A stretch of DNA of 64,000 nt from positions 50,423 through 114,422 of the forward strand of contig SVHD01000003.1 of assembly GCA_015056015.1 (NCBI GenBank). The letters are read 5' to 3'. Under the pieces are notes generated by a model. It was not told the origin of the DNA. It saw only the letters and a list, made by a program, of their open reading frames with translations, and ran no database searches. This document shows, in pieces, positions 1 to 12,100 of the stretch. Origin of the DNA: Clostridiales bacterium. GTDB lineage: Bacteria > Bacillota > Clostridia > Christensenellales > Aristaeellaceae. How positions within the stretch are numbered: position 1 is the stretch's first letter; every line of letters begins with the position of its first letter. Both the position numbers and the translations under genes were made by a program.

Positions 1-32
1 GCCTGAACCCAATCCATAGCGCCCATCCTTTC

Positions 33-515
33 TTAAAACTGCTTTAATTGTTCGTTATATGCATGCAGCGCATCCAGAAATTCGGCGTGCGCCGGGCAGG
101 AATACAGAATTTCCCCTGCCTTTTTTACCGCGTTGACAAAATCCAGGGAAAGGCCGGCCTTGCCATGCTCCATCAGCGGGCATACGGCCCAGGCGCGCCA
201 ATCCATTTTTGCCCCCTTCCGGGTGGGCAGCATGGGAAAAAGCCGGCAGGAAAGCGGGCGCATTGACCGAGCACATTCCCCATCGCAGGTGAGCAGCAAA
301 AGCCCTTCCTTTACGCTGTCATCCCGGGAGATGGAAAAGCCGTCGGGCAGGGGATCATAGAGCGCTTCTTCCCCGGGGAAAAGCAGCATGCCCCCCTGAT
401 CATCCTCATCGCTCTGGCAGCATGCGCCGCCGCAGAAACGGCCGCAATCCTGCCGGAGGGGCGTTACATCTTCCAGAATTTCCCGGCAAAAAAGCACGGC
501 CTCCAGCGCCTCCAT
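33..515 (-). CDS. YkgJ-type cysteine-cluster protein
   Basis: Small soluble protein of 160 residues with ten cysteines. The first group is C24, C28, C32, C33 (pattern CxxxCxxxCC), followed by C77, C81, C90 and C112. This spacing is that of the YkgJ/CxxCxxCC family, which is thought to chelate zinc or an iron-sulfur cluster; its biochemical role is not settled. No signal peptide or membrane segment is visible. The start is the ATG preceded by GGGAGGGAAG. It is divergent from the CCA-adding enzyme gene, with about 110 bases between the two starts. Family assignment rests on the cysteine pattern only. Confidence 0.75.
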   Translation of the reverse strand: MEALEAVLFCREILEDVTPLRQDCGRFCGGACCQSDEDDQGGMLLFPGEEALYDPLPDGFSISRDDSVKEGLLLLTCDGECARSMRPLSCRLFPMLPTRKGAKMDWRAWAVCPLMEHGKAGLSLDFVNAVKKAGEILYSCPAHAEFLDALHAYNEQLKQF

Positions 516-624
516 GTGTCTTCCCTCCCATAACCTTCCTATTTTTCTATTCTATCACGAAAGCCCAGGATTGACAAGGAGGATTGAAGGGGTTAAGATG
601 GATTGGAAGGGGGCGAATGATAAA

Positions 625-1878
625 ATGAAGCTGATTTTACCCATCCCGGTGCAAAAGGCCATTGATCAATTGCAAAAGGCTGGCTATGCGGCCTATGCGG
701 TGGGCGGCTGCGTCCGGGATCATGTGCTGGGAAAAACGCCCCATGACTACGATATCTGCACTGCCGCCGTGCCGGAAAAAATGCAGGAAATTTTCAAAAA
801 TGAGCGCACGGTGGAAACCGGGATCAAGCATGGCACGCTGACGGTGATCATGGATCATATGCCCCTTGAAATTACCACCTTCCGCCAGGATGGGGAATAT
901 CTGGATGGGCGGCACCCCGAAACCGTTCAATTCACCCCCCGGGTGGAGGATGATCTCTCCCGCCGGGATTTCACCATCAATGCCATGGCCTATGCCCCGG
1001 ATGCGGGCATCATTGATCCCTTTGGCGGGCAGCAGGATTGCAAGGCGAAAATCATCCGCTGCGTAGGCGAAGCGGAACGGCGCTTTCGTGAGGACGCCCT
1101 GCGGATTTTGCGGGCGCTGCGGTTTTCTGCCAGGCTGGGCTTTGAAATTGAGGAAAAGACCGCCCGGGCCATTCATGATTTAAAGCATACCCTGCAGAAA
1201 GTAAGCCGGGAAAGAATTGCCGCAGAATGGACGGGGCTTTTGCAGGGGTCTTATGCCATGCAGATCTTATTGGAATATGCCGACGTATTATTGGAAACTA
1301 TGCCGGAATTTTCGGATTTGGCGGAAAATGCGGATCAATGGCAGGAGGCGCTTGCCTGCCTGAAATATTTGCCGGGGGATGATATGCTGCATTGGGCGGC
1401 GTTGCTGCAGCATCTTGCAAAAACGCCTGAGGCGAGCGCAGAAGCGGCGCTTCAGGCCCTGAAAGGGCTGAGAATGTCTGCAAAGATGCAGGAGGGCGTA
1501 TCCGTATTGGCCAAATGGAGCCGGGCGGAAATTGCCCCCGGAAATATGCAGGAAATGCTGATGCATCTGGGAAAGGAATATCTGGAAAAGCTGCTGCTGC
1601 TGCAAAGGGCCAATGCCCTGGCCGCAGGGATGGATGAAGCGGAAATTCAAAACGCATACCGCGAAAACAGCGAAAAGCTGGCGGCGCTGCTTGCGGAAAA
1701 TGCCTGCTATTCCCTGGCTCAATTGCAGGTAAACGGCCGGGATCTGGCGGCACTGGGCTTTCGGGGCGCGGAAATCGGGGAAAGGCTGCATGCATTGCTG
1801 CTCTCGGTGGTGCGCGGAGAAATCGCAAATGAAAAAGATGCTTTGCTGAAAATGGCGGAAGAAGGAAAACGAAAATGA
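625..1878 (+). CDS. cca: CCA tRNA nucleotidyltransferase
   Basis: Adds or repairs the 3' CCA end of tRNAs using CTP and ATP; cytosolic. The class II nucleotidyltransferase head is clear: GGCVRD at residues 27-32, the catalytic DxD in DYDIC (D41, D43), and RRDFTINAMAY at 113-123, followed by the EDALRILRALRF neck helix. The C-terminal half is helical and I see no HD phosphohydrolase motif, so this is the Gram-positive form of about 400 residues. I chose the ATG at 625 because family members begin a few residues before the VQKA helix. An in-frame ATG at 598 with AAGGGG upstream is the alternative and adds nine residues. The stop overlaps the next start (ATGA). Confidence 0.93.
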   Translation: MKLILPIPVQKAIDQLQKAGYAAYAVGGCVRDHVLGKTPHDYDICTAAVPEKMQEIFKNERTVETGIKHGTLTVIMDHMPLEITTFRQDGEYLDGRHPETVQFTPRVEDDLSRRDFTINAMAYAPDAGIIDPFGGQQDCKAKIIRCVGEAERRFREDALRILRALRFSARLGFEIEEKTARAIHDLKHTLQKVSRERIAAEWTGLLQGSYAMQILLEYADVLLETMPEFSDLAENADQWQEALACLKYLPGDDMLHWAALLQHLAKTPEASAEAALQALKGLRMSAKMQEGVSVLAKWSRAEIAPGNMQEMLMHLGKEYLEKLLLLQRANALAAGMDEAEIQNAYRENSEKLAALLAENACYSLAQLQVNGRDLAALGFRGAEIGERLHALLLSVVRGEIANEKDALLKMAEEGKRK

Positions 1879-2534
1879 GCATTACCATTCATATTCATTA
1901 TACCGGTGAAGGAGATCATGCCCGGCAATTTGCCCGGGAAATGATGGAAAGCGGTATCGTTGATCAAATCCGAGCGGAAGCGGGCAACGAAAGATACGAA
2001 TATTATTTTCCTATGGAGGATCCCCATACCGTGCTGCTCATCGACCGCTGGCGGGATCAGGCCGCCCTGGATTTCCATCATCATACAGAAATGATGGAAA
2101 AAATCGCCGAACTGCGAAAGAAATATCATCTGCATATGCGGGTGGAGCGATATATTGATGAAAACGATGCTTGCTTAAGCAGGGAAACGACTGTGCATGA
2201 AATGAAGCTGCACGCAGCGCCTTTTGAAAAAATAAAAGACGGAACCAAAACCATCGAACTTCGTCTCCTTGATGAAAAACGTCGAAAAATCAAAGAAGGG
2301 GATGTGATTGCTTTTACGAATACTGCCGATGGTGAAAGAATGCACACAATTGTCAGAAAACTGCATCGGTTTCATAGTTTTGAGGAATTGTATGCCGCCC
2401 TGCCGCTTTTGCAATGCGGTTATACGGTGGAAAATATTGATACAGCCCATCCTTCCGATATGGAGCAGTATTATTCTGTAGAAGAACAGAAAAAGTGTGG
2501 CGTTGTCGGTATTGAGCTTTTCCTGCTGAAATGA
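1875..2534 (+). CDS. ABM-domain / ASCH-domain fusion protein
   Basis: Two unrelated modules appear in one frame of 219 residues. Residues 1-95 resemble the antibiotic biosynthesis monooxygenase (ABM) fold: a small alpha/beta barrel with the RWRDQAALDFHH segment usual in YgiN-like proteins. Residues about 109-219 resemble an ASCH domain (KLHAAPFEKIKDGTKTIELR, then EGDVIAFTN), a PUA-like fold linked to RNA or modified-base binding. The linker around residues 96-108 is short and polar. M110 (base 2202) would be a natural ASCH start, so an ancestral fusion of two genes is plausible. The second half looks richer in AT than the first. It overlaps the cca stop by four bases, implying translational coupling. 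Function unknown. Confidence 0.72.
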   Translation: MSITIHIHYTGEGDHARQFAREMMESGIVDQIRAEAGNERYEYYFPMEDPHTVLLIDRWRDQAALDFHHHTEMMEKIAELRKKYHLHMRVERYIDENDACLSRETTVHEMKLHAAPFEKIKDGTKTIELRLLDEKRRKIKEGDVIAFTNTADGERMHTIVRKLHRFHSFEELYAALPLLQCGYTVENIDTAHPSDMEQYYSVEEQKKCGVVGIELFLLK

Positions 2535-2585
2535 ATGATGAACCGAAATAATTACGGGTGAAAATAAATAAATCCCAAAGCTACA

Positions 2586-2687
2586 TTGGCACATTGATGG
2601 AAAGAACCATACCGGTTCATTCCAGAGCCAGTTTTCTTTGGGAGAGCGCGAGAGGGGCTTTCTTTTTCAAAAGAAAGCCCCTCTCGC
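2586..2687 (+). repeat. dispersed hairpin element, copy 1
   Basis: Member of the hairpin family described in the findings. A 46-base module from TTGG (2586) to CCAG (2631) is followed by TTTTCTTTGGGAGAGC. A perfect 19-bp inverted repeat then follows (arms 2648-2666 and 2669-2687) with only two bases between the arms. It lies between convergent genes, in the 304-base gap after the ABM-ASCH gene. Together with copy 2 it fills most of this gap, and I see no gene there. The open frame reading through it is an artefact of the repeat. Confidence 0.85.
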
Positions 2688-2718
2688 AATACTCAGCATG
2701 CAAGTATCCATTGCCCCA

Positions 2719-2821
2719 CTGGCGCACAAAATGCTGGAATGTAATCAAGTCCATTCCAGTGCCAGTTTTCTGGGGGAAGGTGCGGAAGGGGGATTCTTTT
2801 TCAAAAGAATCCCCCTTCCGC
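2719..2821 (+). repeat. dispersed hairpin element, copy 2
   Basis: Same organisation as copy 1: a 47-base module from CTGG (2719) to CCAG (2765), then TTTTCTGGGGGAAG, then a perfect 19-bp stem (2782-2800 with 2803-2821). The stem sequence differs from copy 1 (GGGGGATTC replaces GGGGCTTTC), with matching changes on the other arm. It lies 17 bases from the glgA stop codon and may act as the 3' end structure of the glg transcript. Confidence 0.85.
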
Positions 2822-2837
2822 CGTTTTCTTAGTCTTT

Positions 2838-4559
<1,722 letters not shown>

Positions 4560-4638
4560 CTGAAAAAACACCTCCGAAATCAGGGATGCGCCCGAAGGCG
4601 CACCCTTATAGCTTATGAATGCTTGGGAAAATTATTCC

Positions 4639-5760
4639 TTACACCATCAAATTTTTTGCGATCACGATGGGATAGCTGCGGGGGCCCAGCATCCGGGTGC
4701 CTTCCCGGATGGTGGCCTGCTTATCCAGAATGCAATGCTGCAATTCGGCGCCAGATTTGATCAGGCCATCCTGCATGACGATGCTGTCCCGGACCACGGC
4801 GCCCCGTTCCACCTTGACGCCGCGGAAGAGGATACTGTTTTCCACCGTGCCTTCAATGACGCAGCCATCGGCGATCAGGGAATTTTTCACGCTGGAGCCG
4901 CTGACATAACGGGTGGGCATTTCATCCCGCAGCTTGGTCAGCACGGGACGATTGGCTTCGAACAGATCGGCGCGGATTTCATGCTTGAGCAGATCCATGG
5001 AGCAATCGAAATACGCCTGCACGGAATCGATAGCCCAGACCTTGCCCTTGTGCTCAAAGCCGTGCACATTCAGGGAACCATCGTAAATGCCGTTCATCAG
5101 CAGATCGCGGGTAAGGTGATACTGGCCGCGGGATACCGCCTGATCCACCAGGGTGATCAGCAGTTCGCGGCGAATGCAGAAGGATTCCATATAGGTGACA
5201 GGCATCCGGGAAATGGCGGGATCCACTTCAATGCCGGTTACCCGGCCGTCCGCTTCCACATTCAGATACCGTCCCGCGCCATTGCGGCGCATGGAAGGAT
5301 CTTTGGTATAGAGCAGGGTGATATCGGCGCCGGAAGCCTCATGCGCGGCGGCCATTTCATCAAAATGGGCGTTAAAGAGCATGTGGGTATCGGTAATCAC
5401 CACATAGCGTTCCTTGCTGCGGCGCAGATAATGCAGATTGGAGCGCAGCGCATCCAGGAAGCCGGAATAAACGCCCACATTTTCCTGGGTCAGGAAGGGA
5501 GGCAGAAGCACCAGGCCGCTGCGCTTGCCATGCAGATCCCATTCTTTGCCGGAGCCCAGATGATCCATCAGGCTGTTATAATTGCGCTGGGCAATGACGC
5601 CCACATTGCGGATGCCGCTGGCCACCATGGCAGAAAGCGGGAAATCGATCAGGCGATAGCGCCCGCCCAGGGGCACGGCGGCCACCGCGCGGGTGGCGGT
5701 CAATTCTCTCAGCTGCGCATCGCGTTCACCGGTATAAATAATGCCCATGATATTTTTCAT
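4639..5760 (-). CDS. glgD: Glucose-1-phosphate adenylyltransferase subunit GlgD
   Basis: Partner subunit of the heteromeric ADP-glucose pyrophosphorylase of Bacillota. It begins MKNIMGIIYTGE and has LTATRAVAAVPLGGRYRLIDF in place of the GGxGxRL loop of GlgC, the known sign of the regulatory, weakly catalytic GlgD branch. The C-terminal third is a left-handed beta-helix of hexapeptide repeats (residues about 270-365), as in GlgC. Usual family length (373 residues). It starts 14 bases after the glgC stop, so the two are translated from one message. Confidence 0.95.
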   Translation of the reverse strand: MKNIMGIIYTGERDAQLRELTATRAVAAVPLGGRYRLIDFPLSAMVASGIRNVGVIAQRNYNSLMDHLGSGKEWDLHGKRSGLVLLPPFLTQENVGVYSGFLDALRSNLHYLRRSKERYVVITDTHMLFNAHFDEMAAAHEASGADITLLYTKDPSMRRNGAGRYLNVEADGRVTGIEVDPAISRMPVTYMESFCIRRELLITLVDQAVSRGQYHLTRDLLMNGIYDGSLNVHGFEHKGKVWAIDSVQAYFDCSMDLLKHEIRADLFEANRPVLTKLRDEMPTRYVSGSSVKNSLIADGCVIEGTVENSILFRGVKVERGAVVRDSIVMQDGLIKSGAELQHCILDKQATIREGTRMLGPRSYPIVIAKNLMV

Positions 5761-5774
5761 GATCGTATCCCCCT

Positions 5775-6950
5775 TCAGCCTTCACCAAATTGTTCGCCAG
5801 CCTTGACGACCGCACCGGCGGGCACCTGGGCGCCCTGACCGACCACGGCAATGAGACCGGTTTCTTCGCCGATAACGGCATTTTCGCCAATCACGGCATT
5901 TTCGGATACGATGGTGCGGCGAACGACGGCGCCGGCCTTAATCCGGGAGCCGGGCATGATCACGCTGTCGATGACCTGGGCGCCTTCTTCCACAATAACG
6001 CCGGAAGACAGGATGGAATGAACCGCATCGCCGAATACTTCGCACCCTTCGGTGATCAGGCAGTTATCCACCTTGGCGCTTTCCGCCACATACTGGGGGG
6101 GCAGGCCGGGATTCCGGGCATAGATGCGGAATTTTTTATCATGGAGGTCAATTTCCGGTTCGTCTTCCAGCAGATCCATATTGGCTTCCCACAGGCTTTC
6201 GATGGTGCCCACGTCCTTCCAGTAATCATTGAAGGAATAGGCCACCATTTTTTCGCCCTTATCCAGCATGGTGGGGATGATGTTTTTGCCAAAGTCATTG
6301 GAGGAAACGGGATCCCGTTCATCATCCATCAGATAATCATGCAGCTTCTTCCAGCTGAAAACATACACGCCCATGGAGGCGTTATTGGATTTGGGATTGG
6401 CGGGCTTTTCTTCAAATTCGATGATGCGGCCCGCTTCATCGGTATTCATGATGCCAAAGCGGCTGGCCTCTTCCCAGGGCACCTGGCGCACGGCGATGGT
6501 GACGTCGGCATTCTGGGCTTCATGATGGGCGATCATGGCGGCATAATCCATCTTGTAGATATGGTCGCCGGAGAGGATCAGCACGTAATCGGGATCATAC
6601 TGGGCGATGAAGGAAAGATTCTGATAGATGGCGTTGGCGGTGCCTTTATACCATTCGCCGGTCTTGCCGGTCTGATAGGGGGGCAGCACGAATACGCCGC
6701 CGGAAACAAGGTCCAGATCCCAGGGCGCGCCGCTGGCGATATAGGCATTGAGTTCCAGGGGCTGATACTGGGTGAGCACGCCCACCACGTCAATCCCGGA
6801 ATTGGAGCAATTGGAAAGGGGGAAATCGATGATCCGGTATTTGCCGCCATAGGGAACGGCAGGCTTGGCCATATGCCGCGTCAAGATCCCCAGACGGCTG
6901 CCCTGTCCTCCGGCCAGGAGCATGGCTACACAGCGCTTTTTGCGAAGCAT
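5775..6950 (-). CDS. glgC: Glucose-1-phosphate adenylyltransferase GlgC
   Basis: Makes ADP-glucose from ATP and glucose-1-phosphate, the committed step of bacterial glycogen synthesis. The nucleotide loop [13 protein letters not shown] is at residues 9-21, followed by [19 protein letters not shown]. The sugar-phosphate region contains [12 protein letters not shown]. The C-terminus is a beta-helix of hexapeptide repeats. The ATG at 6950 follows AAGGAGGTC by seven bases; the longer open frame upstream has no such signal. Forms a hetero-oligomer with the downstream GlgD. A 132-base gap separates it from glgB; no clear promoter was found in it. Confidence 0.96.
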   Translation of the reverse strand: MLRKKRCVAMLLAGGQGSRLGILTRHMAKPAVPYGGKYRIIDFPLSNCSNSGIDVVGVLTQYQPLELNAYIASGAPWDLDLVSGGVFVLPPYQTGKTGEWYKGTANAIYQNLSFIAQYDPDYVLILSGDHIYKMDYAAMIAHHEAQNADVTIAVRQVPWEEASRFGIMNTDEAGRIIEFEEKPANPKSNNASMGVYVFSWKKLHDYLMDDERDPVSSNDFGKNIIPTMLDKGEKMVAYSFNDYWKDVGTIESLWEANMDLLEDEPEIDLHDKKFRIYARNPGLPPQYVAESAKVDNCLITEGCEVFGDAVHSILSSGVIVEEGAQVIDSVIMPGSRIKAGAVVRRTIVSENAVIGENAVIGEETGLIAVVGQGAQVPAGAVVKAGEQFGEG

Positions 6951-7083
6951 GGTAAAAGACCTCCTTATTTGATGGCATATTTCCGCCTTTTCGGTGTGGA
7001 AATAGGCTATTGGTAGTGTTGTCGGTATAGGTATTCGATGCAAATTCCGGAAATCCTCTTATTGGGTGAATTTTTCCCAGTTT

Positions 7084-9045
7084 TTACATCATTTTTCCCA
7101 TTTTCTTCATCTTTTTTACTTTGAAATAGACCGTCGCCAGGGGCGGCGCGCAGACCAGGCAGGAATAGGGCAGATTTTCATGAGGAATTTTTTCTGCCCG
7201 GATGGGGAAGGCATTGTATTGATTGCTTCCGGCAAATTCTGCCCGGTCGGAATTAAAGATTTCCGTCAGCTCGCAGTCATAGGGCAGGCCGATCCGGTAT
7301 TGGCCGTAGGGATGGGAGGTGAAATTGGTCAGGGCTGCCACGGGATCGCATCGCCCGGCGGAGCGCATAAAGGCCACTACGCTGCGATCGCTGTCATTGA
7401 CGGAAAGCCACTGGAAGCCGTCCCAGCTGTCATCAATCCGATGCAGGGCAGGCAGATCCCGATAGAGCTGATTGAGCCGCTGCACGCACTTTTGCATTTC
7501 AGGATGCTTTTCATACAGCAGCAGGAACCAATCCAGCTGATCATCATCCTTCCATTCGATAAAATGCCCCAGCTCGCCTCCCATAAAGAGCAGTTTTTTT
7601 CCGGGGTGGGCCATGGTATAGCCATACAGCGCCCGCAAGCCGGCAAATTTCTGCCAGATATCCCCCGGCTGCTTATCCAGCATGGAATGCTTGCCATGCA
7701 CCACTTCATCATGGGAGAAGGGGAGGATGAAATTTTCATTGAAGGCGTAATAGAGTGAAAAGGTCAGCTTATCATGATGATATTTGCGGTAGATGGGATC
7801 CAGCTTGATATAGGCCAGCATATCATTCATCCAGCCCATATTCCATTTAAAGCCAAAGCCCAATCCGCCCTGGCTGGTGGGCCTGGTCACCCCTTGATAG
7901 GCGGTGGCCTCTTCGGCGATCATCATTACCCCGGGGCATTCCCGGTAAACCGTTTCATTCAGCCGTTGAATAAAGGCGACCGCATCATAATTCAGATTGC
8001 CGCCATCCTTGTTGGGCAGCCACTGCCCGTTTTCTTTGCAGAAATCGTGATACAGCATGCAGCTGACCGCATCGCACCGCAGGCCATCCGCATGGAATTC
8101 CTTCAGCCAGTAAACGGCATTGGAAATCAGAAAGCTGCATACCTCGCCCCGGGCGTAATCAAAGAGCATGGTGCCCCACTGGGGCATTTCGCCGCGTCTG
8201 GGATCGGCATGCTCATAGCAGGGCGAGCCGTCAAACTGGCGCAGGCCCACTTCATCCCGGGGGAAATGGGCGGGCACCCAATCCAGAATGACCCCGATGC
8301 CGGCCTGATGCAATTGATCCACCAGCGATTTGAACATTTCCGGGGTGCCATAGCGGGCGGTCGGGGAATAATAGCCCGTTACCTGATAGCCCCAGGAGCC
8401 GTCAAAGGGATGCTCCATCACCGGCAGAAATTCCACATGGGTATATTTCATTTTTTTGAGGTAGGGAATCAGCAATTCAGCCAGCTCCTGATAATTGTAA
8501 TAGGAGCCGTCTTTTTTCTGGCGCCAGGTGCCCAGATGCATTTCATAGATATTCACCGGGCTGCGGCAGGCATTCCATGTTTTCCTTTTTTCCAGCCATT
8601 TTTCATCCTGCCATTGATAGATATCCACCGCAGGAAGAACGCTGCCGTTATTGGGGCGCTTTTCGCTGGCAAAGGCATAGGGATCGGCCCTGAGATGCCA
8701 TTGCCCGTCCGCGCCCTGAATGGCGTATTTGTATGTGCGCAGCTTTTTTTCCGCGCCGTCGTATTGAAGATGCGCAGGATTGCCCGCAACCGTGAAAAAG
8801 GAATCCGGCAGCCGCAATTCCCAGGTGCCGTCAAATTGCTTTTTCATGGGCCAGGCCTCTTTGTTCCAGGCGCAAAATTCCCCCGTCAGGCAAACGCTTT
8901 TTGCATTGGGGGCCCAAACCGTGAAATGCCAGTATAATTTTTTGCCTTCATGAACGGGATGCGCACCGAAATATTGATAGGAATCGTGAGAAAAACCCAG
9001 GTGAAAATTTTCCCGACGCTGTGCGTCCGGCGGATTATACCACAT
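7084..9045 (-). CDS. glgB: 1,4-alpha-glucan branching enzyme
   Basis: Introduces alpha-1,6 branches into glycogen. GH13 architecture: N-terminal CBM48 (around residues 25-110, FTVWAPNAKSV), then the TIM barrel with the catalytic Asp in GLRCDAVSCML (about residue 322), Glu in MIAEEATAY (about 377) and the transition-state Asp in SHDEVVHGKHS (about 444). A C-terminal beta domain ends the protein; the 653-residue length is normal. First gene of the minus-strand glycogen operon. An extended -10 (TGTTATAAT, 9088-9096 on the minus strand) in the 130-base divergent gap is a possible promoter. Confidence 0.95.
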   Translation of the reverse strand: MWYNPPDAQRRENFHLGFSHDSYQYFGAHPVHEGKKLYWHFTVWAPNAKSVCLTGEFCAWNKEAWPMKKQFDGTWELRLPDSFFTVAGNPAHLQYDGAEKKLRTYKYAIQGADGQWHLRADPYAFASEKRPNNGSVLPAVDIYQWQDEKWLEKRKTWNACRSPVNIYEMHLGTWRQKKDGSYYNYQELAELLIPYLKKMKYTHVEFLPVMEHPFDGSWGYQVTGYYSPTARYGTPEMFKSLVDQLHQAGIGVILDWVPAHFPRDEVGLRQFDGSPCYEHADPRRGEMPQWGTMLFDYARGEVCSFLISNAVYWLKEFHADGLRCDAVSCMLYHDFCKENGQWLPNKDGGNLNYDAVAFIQRLNETVYRECPGVMMIAEEATAYQGVTRPTSQGGLGFGFKWNMGWMNDMLAYIKLDPIYRKYHHDKLTFSLYYAFNENFILPFSHDEVVHGKHSMLDKQPGDIWQKFAGLRALYGYTMAHPGKKLLFMGGELGHFIEWKDDDQLDWFLLLYEKHPEMQKCVQRLNQLYRDLPALHRIDDSWDGFQWLSVNDSDRSVVAFMRSAGRCDPVAALTNFTSHPYGQYRIGLPYDCELTEIFNSDRAEFAGSNQYNAFPIRAEKIPHENLPYSCLVCAPPLATVYFKVKKMKKMGKMM

Positions 9046-9178
9046 GCAAATTCGCCCCTTTGGTTGAATTTGTTTTCCTTAAGAAGAATTATAACACGTT
9101 ATTGGCATTTTTTCCAGTTTTTTATTTCGCCTTTTTGCGCACACTAACAGAAATTCTGTGGCAACGGAGGCAATCTGT

Positions 9179-12100
9179 ATGGCTCATATATCCACCGCTG
9201 TTTTTTCTGTTACCGGCAGGGCGCGTTTGCGTCTGCCCCGGGGCATTTTGCAAAAAATCCGCCGTGCGGAAAAGGCGGGCCGAAAAATCCCCAGGGAAGA
9301 GCTTTCCCCGGCCGGCGTATGGCTGGAGGATCACGCCCGCTTTCTGGCAGAGGAGGGGGCGGCGCTTCGGCAGGAATTGGCGGGGGGCGTATCCCTGCCT
9401 GCCGCCGGAGGGATTCCCAGAATTTTGCTGCTGGCAAAGGAAAATTGCCGGCAGGGGGAAATTTCTCCTGCCCGGCTGCTGCGCCTGATCAGGGAAAAGA
9501 TGGGGGAGGAAGAATTGACCCAGGCGGAGGTAAACGCCCTGCCCCAGGCCCTTCGCTGCGCGCTGTTTGCCCATCTGGATGATATTTTATCCCATTGCCT
9601 GCAGCAGGCCCGTTTATATATCCGGGCCCGCAGGGAAGCCGATCAGATGAGCCGGGGACGCATTGGGCAGCTCCCGGAGGATGCCCTGCTCTGGGAAAAA
9701 ATGATCGCCATTTTTACTGCCCGGGAGGATGCCCACGGCCTGGGCATGATGGATGAATTGCTGGAAAAGCGCGGCGTAAAAACGGCAAATGCAGCCAGGC
9801 ATGCCCATGAGGAAATGACCCTGGCGGGCCAGATGGCAGGGCGGGTGATCCAGTCGCTGCATACTATTTCCCATCTGCCCCTCGCAGGGCTGCAGGAAAG
9901 AATCAATCCGGTGGCGGCGGTATTGCGCCAGGAGGCCACCTATCGGCAGATGGATGCGGAAAGCCGGGGGTATTATCAGCGCTGTGTGGAGCGGCTTGCG
10001 AAAAAATATCACGTGCGGGAAAGCGCCGTGGCCCGGGCGGCCCTGGCCCTTGCAGAAGGGAAAACGGGGCAGGAAGGGGAATGCGGCTATTATCTGGATC
10101 GGCGGGGAGATCTGATCGCCGAGTATTTGCTGCAGAAAAAAGGCGCTTCTTTTGTGTATCAGCATCGGGAGGGGCTGTTTCTTGCATCGCTGTACGCGTT
10201 CAGCGGTCTTTCTCTGCCCATCGCCATTTTTTTGCGCGTTCCCGTATTTTTCTGGCCCGCCGTCGTGCTTTGCGCATCCCAGCTTGTCCGTCAGTTTGCA
10301 TACGCTCTTTTGCGCCGGCGATTTCCCGAAAGAATGCTGCCCAGGCTTCGGCTGAAGGAAATTCCGGGAAAAATGCGCACGTTGGTGGTGGTGCCCACGC
10401 TCCTGATTTCCAGGAAGCAGACGCTGCGGATGGTTCGCCAACTGGCCGTTCTGCGTGCAGCCAATCCGGAAAAGCATCTGGATTTTATGCTGCTGGGGGA
10501 TTTTGCCGACAGCGGAAAAGAAACCCTGCCCGGGGATGAGGAAATTCTCATGGCGGGGCAGGAAGCTATCCGCGCCTTGAACCAGCAGGGAAACGGGCGA
10601 TTCTTTTATCTGCATCGCGCCCGGAGCTGGGATGAAGGCCAGGGGACATTTACGGGCAGGGAAAGAAAGCGCGGGGCGCTGGAAATGCTCAATCATCTGC
10701 TGGTGGATGGGAATACGCAGGATCATTTGCTGTATGCATCCTGCGATCCCGCTTTGCTCAAAGGGCGCTATGCCTATGTGATCACCCTGGACGCCGATAC
10801 ATTTTTGCCTCCCGGCGCGGCCCGGAAATTGATCGGCGCCATGGCCCATCCTCTGCAGAAAGGAAAAATCTGTATTATTCAGCCCCGGATGGAAACGGCG
10901 GCGGATACCGTGCGCACCAGAACCCAGCGTTTCCTGGGGGGACAGGGCGGGGTGGATCCTTATCAGACGGGCTGCCAGGATATTTATCAGGATGTATTTG
11001 GCAAAGGCTCCTTTGTGGGCAAGGGCATTTATGATCCGGGGCTGTTTCTGGAAAAAATGGAAGGACGTATTCCGGCAGGCCGCTTGCTGAGCCATGATCT
11101 GATCGAAGGGGAAATCAGCGGCAGCGCCCTGGCAGGCGATATCGTTTTATACGATGGCCATCCGGCGAAATTATCCGGCTGGCATAAGCGGCTGCATCGC
11201 TGGACGCGGGGGGATTGGCAGCTGCTGCCTTTTTTGACGGATCGCCGGCTGTCGCTGCTGTCCCGGCATAAGATCTGGGATAATCTGCGCCGCTCCCTTC
11301 TGCCGGCCGGGCAGATGATGCTCTTGCTTGGAGGCGCGCTTTTCAATGCGCCGCTGCTTTTTCTGCTGGGGCTGCCCTGGCCTGCCCGCGGCATGGCAAG
11401 GCGGCTGCTTCTTTTGCCTGCCCAGATGCTCACCCAGTTGGATGGGGCCATCCGGGCGGTATACCGGCTGTATATCAGCAAAAGGGGACTGCTTTCCTGG
11501 ATTACGGCGGCCCAGGCAGAGGGCAGCGGCACGCCGCCCCTTTCGGGTATTCTTTCCCAGGTGGTGGCTGGCAGCGCCCTGATTTTGTTTTCGCTTTTGC
11601 CCCAGGGCTTTTTGCCCGCCGTGTTTCTGGGAATGGCTTGGGTCGTTGCCCCCTTGTTTGCCTCCTGGCTGGATGCCCCCATCCGGGGCGAATGGGGCTT
11701 TACACCGGGGCAGAAGGAAAGCGTGCGTGCCCTGGCACGGGATACCTGGCGATTTTTTGCGGATTGGGTGAAGGAAGAATATCATTTTCTGCCCCCGGAT
11801 AATGTGCAGATGGATCCGGATAAGGGGCCTGCTTTGCGTACCTCTCCCACCAATATCGGCTTGTATCTTTTATCCTGCGGCGCCGCCCGGGAACTGGGGC
11901 TGATTACCACCGCCCAGATGGCAAAGAGAATGGATGATACATTGCGCACCCTGGAAAAGATGGATACCTGGCATGGCCATCTGTATAACTGGTATGATCT
12001 GAAAACTGCATCTCCGCTTCCGCCACGTTTTATTTCCACGGTGGATTCGGGCAATCTGGCAGGCTGCCTGCTTGCCTGCGCCCAGCTATGCCGCAGAAGG

